Shown here: piece after piece, positions 58,784 through 64,000 of the stretch
Layout of the letters: every line of letters begins with the position of its first letter
How positions within the stretch are numbered: the stretch's first letter is position 1
NCBI RefSeq assembly: GCF_000689255.1
Contig: NZ_HG964446.1
Location: 5,195,739-5,259,738 of the forward strand
DNA: 64,000 nt
Reading direction: 5' to 3'
Source of the DNA: Mycobacterium triplex
GTDB taxonomy: Bacteria > Actinomycetota > Actinomycetes > Mycobacteriales > Mycobacteriaceae
Translations under genes and position numbers: made by a program
Notes under the pieces: generated by a model
What the model was told of the DNA's origin: nothing
The model's database searches: none
What the model saw: the letters and a program-made list of their open reading frames with translations, nothing else

Positions 58784-60133
58784 ATGACATTGCTTGACAT
58801 GCTGCCCTCCATTGGTCGGGCGGCGCCCCGACGGCTGGATCCCGCGATCTGGCCTGTCACTACACATTCCGACGAGGAAGGCCGGCTCTGCGTCGGCGGC
58901 GTCGCGCTGTCGGATATCGCCGACGAGTTCCACACCCCCACCTATGTGATCGACGAAACAGACTTCCGCTTCCGCGCCCGCCGCTACCGCAAGGTGCTGC
59001 GCGGCCCCGGAGTTTCTGAGATCGTCTACGCCGGAAAGTCTCTGCTGACTACGGCGGTGGCGCGGTGGGCCCGCGAAGAAGGACTGGGCGTCGACGTCTG
59101 CTCGGCCGGTGAGCTGGCCGTCGCGTTGGCCGGCGGGGTGGACCCGGCCCGGATCATCATGCACGGCAACGCGAAATCACCCGACGAGTTGCACCGGGCG
59201 GCACACGCCGGGGTCGGGCGCGTCGTGCTGGATTCCAACATCGAGATCGCGTACCTGGCGGGCTGTGCTCGCAAGAGCCAGCCCGTGCTCATCCGGGTGA
59301 CCCCGGACATCGACATCCACGGGCACCGCGCGGTCACCACCGGCATCAGCGACCAGAAATTCGGCTTCACCCTCGCGCAGGACCACGCCGCCGACGCGGT
59401 GATGCGGGTGCTGGCGCACCCGATCCTGGACCTGGTCGGGCTGCACTGCCACATCGGCTCGCAGGTCACCGACCCCGCGCTGTACGGCGAGGCCATCCAA
59501 CGGATGATCGCCGCGATGGCCGACATCCGCGCCCGGCACGGCGTCATCCTGACCGAGTTGAACCTCGGCGGCGGCCATGCGATCCCCTACATTCCGGGCG
59601 ATCGCGAGCTCGACATCGACGACCTGGCCGTCGTCATCGAAGACGCGGTGGACGAGGCCTGCGCCGCCGAGCACTTCCCGCGGCCGACGCTCGTGGTGGA
59701 ACCGGGTCGGGCGATCAGCGGCCGGGCCGGCGTCACGCTGTATCGCGTGTGCTCGGTCAAGACGCAGCCGGGTGGGCGTACCTTCGTCGCGGTCGACGGC
59801 GGCATGAGCGACAACCCGCGGGTGTCGCTGTACGGCGCCCAGTACACGGTCGCGCTGGCCAACCGCCATTCGGTGGCGCTCAAGCAAAAGGTTACGGTCG
59901 CCGGCCGGCACTGCGAGGCCGGCGATGAGATCGCCCGCGATGTCGAGCTGCCGGAGGACCTGCACCCGGGCGACCTGCTGGCCGTGGCCTGCACCGGCTC
60001 GTATCACCACAGCATGGCGTCGAACTACAACATGGTGTGCCGGCCGCCGCTGGTAGCCGTCAAGGACGGACGGGTCCGCCAGCTGGTTCGCCGCGAGACG
60101 ATCGCCGACCTGATGTCACGCGACTGCGGTTGA
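58784..60133 (+). CDS. diaminopimelate decarboxylase-like PLP enzyme (second lysA type)
   Basis: 449 residues, fold-type III decarboxylase. The PLP lysine is in Y-A-G-K-S near 85; also G-V-D-V-C-S-A-G-E-L, H-G-N-A-K-S, H-C-H-I-G-S-Q near 227, the E-P-G-R-A-I phosphate loop and C-E-A-G-D, the active-site Cys-Glu pair. In LysA a tyrosine and cysteine occur in G-A-Y-C-Y; here the same place reads G-S-Y-H-H. The usual mycobacterial lysA lies beside argS and thrA (Rv1293), so this is probably a paralogue with a different or extra substrate. Its place between mfd and the TetR gene is not seen in H37Rv. Confidence 0.85.
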   Translation: MTLLDMLPSIGRAAPRRLDPAIWPVTTHSDEEGRLCVGGVALSDIADEFHTPTYVIDETDFRFRARRYRKVLRGPGVSEIVYAGKSLLTTAVARWAREEGLGVDVCSAGELAVALAGGVDPARIIMHGNAKSPDELHRAAHAGVGRVVLDSNIEIAYLAGCARKSQPVLIRVTPDIDIHGHRAVTTGISDQKFGFTLAQDHAADAVMRVLAHPILDLVGLHCHIGSQVTDPALYGEAIQRMIAAMADIRARHGVILTELNLGGGHAIPYIPGDRELDIDDLAVVIEDAVDEACAAEHFPRPTLVVEPGRAISGRAGVTLYRVCSVKTQPGGRTFVAVDGGMSDNPRVSLYGAQYTVALANRHSVALKQKVTVAGRHCEAGDEIARDVELPEDLHPGDLLAVACTGSYHHSMASNYNMVCRPPLVAVKDGRVRQLVRRETIADLMSRDCG

Positions 60134-60137
60134 ATTT

Positions 60138-60156
60138 GGCCCCGCGGCGCGGGGCC
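60138..60156 (+). terminator. hairpin after the lysA-like gene
   Basis: GGCCCCGC-GGC-GCGGGGCC: perfect 8-bp stem starting four bases after the stop codon, followed by ATTTGG. Acts as the likely stop of the lysA-like transcript, though the T-tract is poor. Confidence 0.7.
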
Positions 60157-60167
60157 ATTTGGATCGC

Positions 60168-60223
60168 CGAGCGTAACGCCACGCGGCAAAATCGGGCCGA
60201 AAACCAGCGTGCCGTTACGCTCG
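60168..60223. repeat. inverted repeat element in the convergent gap
   Basis: Arms CGAGCGTAACGCCACGC (60168-60184) and GCGTGCCGTTACGCTCG (60207-60223) match at 16 of 17 positions when inverted, around a 22-base spacer. It lies between the convergent lysA-like and TetR genes. Sequences like CGAGCGTAACGGCACGC seem common in mycobacterial intergenic DNA from memory; it may act as a bidirectional terminator or be a small mobile repeat. Confidence 0.7.
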
Positions 60224-60235
60224 CGAAGCTCAGAC

Positions 60236-60871
60236 CTACTCGTCTTGCAGCCGGGGGTCGGATTCCAGATGAGTCAGGCCGTTCCACATCAGATTGACCA
60301 GGTGCGCGGCCACGACTTCCTTCTTGGGCTCGCGGGTGTCGAGCCACCACTGCGCGGTCATCGACACCGAGCCCACCAACGCCTGGGCATACAGCGGCGC
60401 CAGATCCGGGTCCAGGCCGCGGCGGGCGAAGTCGCCGGCCAGGATCGAGGACACCTGGCCGACCGCGTCGTTGAGCAGGCTGGAGTAGGTGCCGGTGCTG
60501 ATCGCGGCGGGCGAGTCGCGGATCAGGATCCGGAAGCCATCGGTGCGTTCCTCGACGTAGGTGAGCAACGCCAGCGCGACCCGCTCGACACGCACCCGGG
60601 ACCGGTTGTTGGTCAGCGACGAGGTGATCCCGTCCAGCAGCGCCGACATCTCTCGGTCGACGACGACGGCGTACAGGCCCTCCTTGCCCCCGAAGTGCTC
60701 GTAGACGACCGGTTTGGACACGTTGGCGCGCTGCGCGATCTCCTCGATCGAGGTGCCGTCGTAGCCGCGTTCGGCGAAAAGCGAGCGCGCGATGCCGATC
60801 AGCTGGTGTCGGCGCTCGCTGCCGGTCATCCGGGCGCGTGGCGCGCGCACTTCTTTATCCGGGGCTGCCAC
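60236..60871 (-). CDS. TetR-family transcriptional regulator
   Basis: The N-terminal helix-turn-helix spans S-I-E-E-I-A-Q-R-A-N-V-S-K-P-V-V-Y-E-H-F, the classic TetR motif, with a ligand-binding domain to the C terminus. The GTG at 60871 gives 211 residues; the ATG at 60829 (M-T-G-S-E-R-R) would give 197, the length I recall for Rv1019, so the start is uncertain. Downstream of it lies the inverted repeat element; no operator is obvious. Ligand unknown. Confidence 0.85.
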   Translation of the reverse strand: MAAPDKEVRAPRARMTGSERRHQLIGIARSLFAERGYDGTSIEEIAQRANVSKPVVYEHFGGKEGLYAVVVDREMSALLDGITSSLTNNRSRVRVERVALALLTYVEERTDGFRILIRDSPAAISTGTYSSLLNDAVGQVSSILAGDFARRGLDPDLAPLYAQALVGSVSMTAQWWLDTREPKKEVVAAHLVNLMWNGLTHLESDPRLQDE

Positions 60872-61000
60872 GTCCCTCAGGGTATCGGTTTGGCCTGGTG
60901 AAATCGCCCGGCTTTCCCTGCGGACCGCCAACGGCCCCCACACCGTCTAAAGTCTTGGTGGCGCGGTTGGCGGCTGACCGCCGCCGGCCGGGATCGGCAG

Positions 61001-61072
61001 TCCGTCGTGGTGTAATCGGCAGCACCTCTGATTTTGGTTCAGATAGTTCAGGTTCGAGTCCTGGCGACGGAG
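61001..61072 (+). tRNA. tRNA-Gln(UUG)
   Basis: 72 nt. Acceptor stem TCCGTCG/CGACGGA, anticodon stem TCTGA/TCAGA with loop TTTTGGT (anticodon UUG), T arm CAGG-TTCGAGT-CCTGG and discriminator G73; CCA is not encoded. It lies just upstream of glmU, with a 99-base gap that also holds the glmU leader. Confidence 0.95.
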
Positions 61073-61171
61073 CTTCGGGTTTTGCCATCAGTGCAGGTGA
61101 AATGACAGTCTTGACGGCGTGGCGGCGCTTCGGCGGTTCGCCCGACGTGGGAGACAGCACGAGGAGAGTCG

Positions 61172-62647
61172 ATGTCGTTTCGCGGTGACACTGCGGTCGT
61201 GGTGTTGGCGGCCGGGCCCGGCACCCGGATGCGCTCGGACACCCCGAAGGTGCTGCACACCCTCGGCGGCCGCAGCATGTTGTCGCATTCGCTGCACGCG
61301 ATCGCCAAGGTGGCACCGCAGCGGCTGGTCGTGGTGCTGGGCCATGAACACCAGCGCATCGCGCCGATCGTCGCCGACCTCGCCGCCACCCTCGGCCGTC
61401 CCATCGACATCGCCCTGCAGGACCGTCCGCGGGGCACCGGCCACGCCGCGCTCTGCGGCCTGTCCGCGCTGCCCGAGGATTACGCCGGCGTCGTCGTGAT
61501 CACCTCGGGCGACACCCCGCTGCTGGACGCCGACACCCTTGCCGACCTGATCGCGACGCACCACGCGGTGTCGGCCGCGGCGACGGTGCTGACCACGACG
61601 CTGCGCGATCCGTTCGGCTACGGCCGCATCCTGCGCACCCAGGACGACGAGGTGATGGCGATCGTCGAGGAAGCCGACGCGACCGACTCCCAGCGCAAGA
61701 TCGGCGAGGTGAACGCCGGCGTCTACGCCTTCGACGCGGCGGCGTTGCGGTCGGCGCTGGGCCGGCTGAGCTCCGACAACGCCCAGCAAGAGCTCTACCT
61801 GACCGACGTCATCGCCATCCTGCGCGGCGACGGTCGGCCCGTGCGCGCCCGACACGTCGACGACAGCGCGCTGGTGGCCGGCGTGAACAACCGCGTCCAG
61901 CTCGCCGCGCTGGGCGCGGAGCTGAACCGCCGCATCGTCGCCGCCCACCAGATGGCCGGGGTGACGGTGATCGATCCGGCCACCACCTGGATCGACGTCG
62001 ACGTGACGATCGGCCGCGACACCGTCATCCACCCGGCGACCCAGCTGCTGGGGCGCACCCAGATCGGTGGCGGCTGCGTCGTCGGCCCAGACACCACGCT
62101 GACGGACGTCACCGTCGCCGACGGCGCCTCGGTGATCCGGACGCACGGCGCCTCCGCGACGATCGGCAGCGGCGCGACGGTCGGCCCGTACACCTATCTG
62201 CGGCCGGGCACGATGCTGGGCGCCGACGGCAAGCTGGGCGCATTCGTCGAGGTGAAGAACTCCAACATCGGGACCGGCACCAAGGTGCCACACCTGACCT
62301 ACGTCGGCGACGCCGACATCGGCGAGCACAGCAACATCGGCGCCTCCAGCGTCTTCGTCAACTACGACGGCACGACCAAGCGGCGCACCACGGTCGGCTC
62401 GCACGTGCGCACCGGCTCGGACACCATGTTCGTGGCGCCGGTCACCGTCGGGGACGGCGCCTACACCGGGGCGGGCACCGTGTTGCGTGACGACGTGCCG
62501 CCGGGCGCGCTGGCGGTTTCCGCGGGCCCGCAACGAAACATCGAGAACTGGGTGCAACGGAAACGTCCAGGCAGCGCCGCCGCGGAAGCCGCGGACAAGG
62601 CCGCCCAGCAATCTACGACGGCCCGCGGGCCGTCGGAATCCGAATAG
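61172..62647 (+). CDS. glmU: GlmU bifunctional UDP-GlcNAc synthesis enzyme
   Basis: 491 residues (Mtb 495). N-terminal uridyltransferase with L-A-A-G-P-G-T-R-M near 10-18 and K24 after D-T-P, then a left-handed beta-helix acetyltransferase from about 250 with many hexapeptide repeats; R-P-G-T-M-L and N-Y-D-G contain the catalytic region. It acetylates GlcN-1-P and then makes UDP-GlcNAc for peptidoglycan and mycothiol. Ends with a Ser/Glu tail. GAGGAGAG upstream of the ATG. Confidence 0.96.
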   Translation: MSFRGDTAVVVLAAGPGTRMRSDTPKVLHTLGGRSMLSHSLHAIAKVAPQRLVVVLGHEHQRIAPIVADLAATLGRPIDIALQDRPRGTGHAALCGLSALPEDYAGVVVITSGDTPLLDADTLADLIATHHAVSAAATVLTTTLRDPFGYGRILRTQDDEVMAIVEEADATDSQRKIGEVNAGVYAFDAAALRSALGRLSSDNAQQELYLTDVIAILRGDGRPVRARHVDDSALVAGVNNRVQLAALGAELNRRIVAAHQMAGVTVIDPATTWIDVDVTIGRDTVIHPATQLLGRTQIGGGCVVGPDTTLTDVTVADGASVIRTHGASATIGSGATVGPYTYLRPGTMLGADGKLGAFVEVKNSNIGTGTKVPHLTYVGDADIGEHSNIGASSVFVNYDGTTKRRTTVGSHVRTGSDTMFVAPVTVGDGAYTGAGTVLRDDVPPGALAVSAGPQRNIENWVQRKRPGSAAAEAADKAAQQSTTARGPSESE

Positions 62648-62750
62648 ACACCATGAATTTGGTGTCCGGCAACCCGGCCAACCTTCCGTACCATTCGCTA
62701 CGTACGATGGGCTTTTCCAAATTTCCATCCCGAACGGCGGGGGCAGCACG

Positions 62751-63731
62751 GTGAGCCACGATTGGACCGATAACCGCAAGAATCTGATGCTGTTCTCCGG
62801 CCGGGCGCACCCCGAGCTGGCCGAGCAGGTCGCCAAGGAACTCGACGTCCACGTCACCGCGCAGACGGCACGCGAGTTCGCCAACGGCGAGATCTTCGTG
62901 CGGTTCCACGAATCGGTGCGCGGGTGCGACGCCTTCGTCCTGCAATCCAATCCGGCGCCGGTGAACAACTGGCTGATGGAACAGCTGATCATGATCGACG
63001 CGCTCAAGCGCGGCAGCGCCAAGCGGATCACCGCCGTCATGCCGTTCTATCCCTACGCCCGCCAGGACAAGAAGCATCGCGGCCGCGAGCCGATCTCGGC
63101 CCGGCTGGTCGCCGACCTGCTCAAGACCGCGGGGGCCGACCGGATCGTGACCGTGGACCTGCACACCGACCAGATCCAGGGATTCTTCGACGGGCCGGTC
63201 GACCACATGCGCGGCCAAACCCTGCTGACCACCTACATCAAGGACAACTACCCCGACGGCAACATGGTCGTGGTCTCCCCCGATTCCGGCAGGGTGCGCA
63301 TCGCCGAGAAGTGGGCCGACTCGCTGGGTGGGGTGCCGCTGGCGTTCATCCACAAGACCCGCGACCCGAAGGTGCCCAACCAGGTCGTCTCCAACCGCGT
63401 CGTCGGTGAGGTCGAGGGCCGCACCTGCGTGCTGATCGACGACATGATCGACACCGGCGGCACGATTGCCGGCGCCGTGAACCTGCTGCGTGCGGACGGC
63501 GCCAGCGACGTGATCGTCGCGGCGACCCACGGCGTGCTCTCGGAGCCGGCCGCCGAGCGGCTGGCCGCGTGTGGCGCCCGCGAGGTCATCGTCACGAACA
63601 CGCTGCCGATCGGCGAGGAGAAGCGTTTCCCGCAGCTCACCGTGTTGTCGATCGCGCCGCTGCTGGCCAGCACGATTCGCGCCGTGTTCGAAAATGGTTC
63701 TGTCACAGGACTATTCGACGGAGACGCCTAG
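62751..63731 (+). CDS. prsA: ribose-phosphate pyrophosphokinase
   Basis: 326 residues from GTG 62751, the same length as I recall for Rv1017c; an upstream open frame runs through the glmU 3' end. The family motifs are intact: the flexible loop R-Q-D-K-K, the D-L-H-T-D-Q-I-Q-G-F-F metal block, V-V-V-S-P-D-S-G and the PRPP loop L-I-D-D-M-I-D-T-G-G-T. It makes PRPP from ribose-5-phosphate and ATP; in mycobacteria PRPP also feeds decaprenylphosphoryl-arabinose synthesis. It is 103 bases downstream of glmU on the same strand. Confidence 0.96.
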   Translation: MSHDWTDNRKNLMLFSGRAHPELAEQVAKELDVHVTAQTAREFANGEIFVRFHESVRGCDAFVLQSNPAPVNNWLMEQLIMIDALKRGSAKRITAVMPFYPYARQDKKHRGREPISARLVADLLKTAGADRIVTVDLHTDQIQGFFDGPVDHMRGQTLLTTYIKDNYPDGNMVVVSPDSGRVRIAEKWADSLGGVPLAFIHKTRDPKVPNQVVSNRVVGEVEGRTCVLIDDMIDTGGTIAGAVNLLRADGASDVIVAATHGVLSEPAAERLAACGAREVIVTNTLPIGEEKRFPQLTVLSIAPLLASTIRAVFENGSVTGLFDGDA

Positions 63732-64000
63732 ATGGGTGACGCTGTCATCTACCACAACCCCAAGTGCAGCACCTCCCGCAAGACGCTGGACCTGTTGCGG
63801 GACAACGGCTTTGAACCAGAGATCGTCGAGTACCTGAAGACTCCACCGTCGCGCGCCGAGCTGGTGAAGATGATTCGCGACGCGGGCATCGACGTGCGCA
63901 CCGCGGTGCGTAAACGCGAATCCTTGTATACCGAACTGGGACTGGCCGACGCGACGGACGATCAGCTGCTCGACGCGATGGCCGAACATCCCATCCTGAT
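63732..64000 (+). CDS. arsC: arsenate reductase (ArsC, glutaredoxin-type), partial
   Basis: The first 89 residues are visible; the gene runs off the window. The N-terminal H-N-P-K-C-S-T-S-R with Cys12 is the ArsC active site, with the resolving region R-K-R-E-S-L-Y near 73 expected in the same family. ArsC reduces arsenate, but the family also includes related proteins of different role (such as Spx and YffB). It begins directly after prsA (the ATG overlaps none, with no gap) and is probably co-transcribed. Confidence 0.8.
   Translation, partial: MGDAVIYHNPKCSTSRKTLDLLRDNGFEPEIVEYLKTPPSRAELVKMIRDAGIDVRTAVRKRESLYTELGLADATDDQLLDAMAEHPIL

Overview
The window is a chromosomal segment of a Mycobacterium, almost certainly a slow grower. 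The evidence is very high GC, frequent GTG starts, mycothiol S-conjugate amidase (Mca), a PE/PPE pair followed by two ESX-5-type Esx genes, and a gene order that, as I remember it, follows M. tuberculosis H37Rv Rv1085c down to Rv1017c almost gene for gene. No rRNA, CRISPR or origin is seen. There are two tRNA genes (Leu-UAA and Gln-UUG) and one IS110-family element.

Layout. 1-5.3 kb: TrhA/hemolysin III membrane protein, YyaL-type thioredoxin-domain protein, small membrane protein, mca, a DUF4307-type membrane protein, greA. 5.3-9.9 kb: metB, pra-like and cbs (transsulfuration) plus a LipU-like esterase on the minus strand. 10-15.5 kb: SGNH esterase, fadA3-type thiolase, Bax-inhibitor-1 family protein, echA9/echA8 (acyl-CoA metabolism). 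15.5-21.8 kb: a membrane alpha/beta-hydrolase with an apparent frameshift, a rhodanese/cysteine-dioxygenase pair, an LpqV-like lipoprotein, two convergent patatin-like proteins and a class II glutamine amidotransferase. 21.8-23.1 kb: the IS110 element. 23-31.3 kb: SRPBCC protein, fadD14, a beta-propeller protein (Rv1057 type), DUF427, a small conserved protein, dienelactone hydrolase, a phytase-like lipoprotein and a membrane protein. 31.3-34.8 kb: an accessory block with two different methyltransferases, a secreted DUF732 protein and an unrecognised protein. 34.8-38.3 kb: tRNA-Leu and PE-PPE-EsxJ-like-EsxI-like, ended by a strong terminator. 38.4-49.2 kb: trcR-trcS, then kdpF-A-B-C-D-E all in one direction. 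49.3-58.7 kb: ppx-type phosphatase, DUF501, FtsB/DivIC-like, eno, LpqU-like, mazG and mfd (frameshifted). 58.7-64 kb: a second lysA-like decarboxylase, a TetR regulator, tRNA-Gln, glmU, prsA and the start of an arsC-like gene.

How the genes work together. metB and cbs interconvert homocysteine and cysteine through cystathionine. fadA3, echA8, echA9 and fadD14 act on acyl-CoA. The Kdp genes form a high-affinity K+ pump with its own two-component system. eno, the DivIC-like gene, DUF501 and ppx form a housekeeping run, as do mfd-mazG and glmU-prsA.

The most unusual points are: a tiny membrane ORF translationally coupled to kdpF; a KdpC with about 100 extra residues carrying four cysteines; a kdpFABC block inverted relative to H37Rv; a Leu-UAA tRNA with a short variable loop; a PE and PPE pair sharing the same C-terminal tail; a lysA paralogue beside mfd; an IS110 element with a candidate bridge-RNA region; and two single-base homopolymer frameshifts (in mfd and the Rv1069c-type gene) that may be sequence errors.
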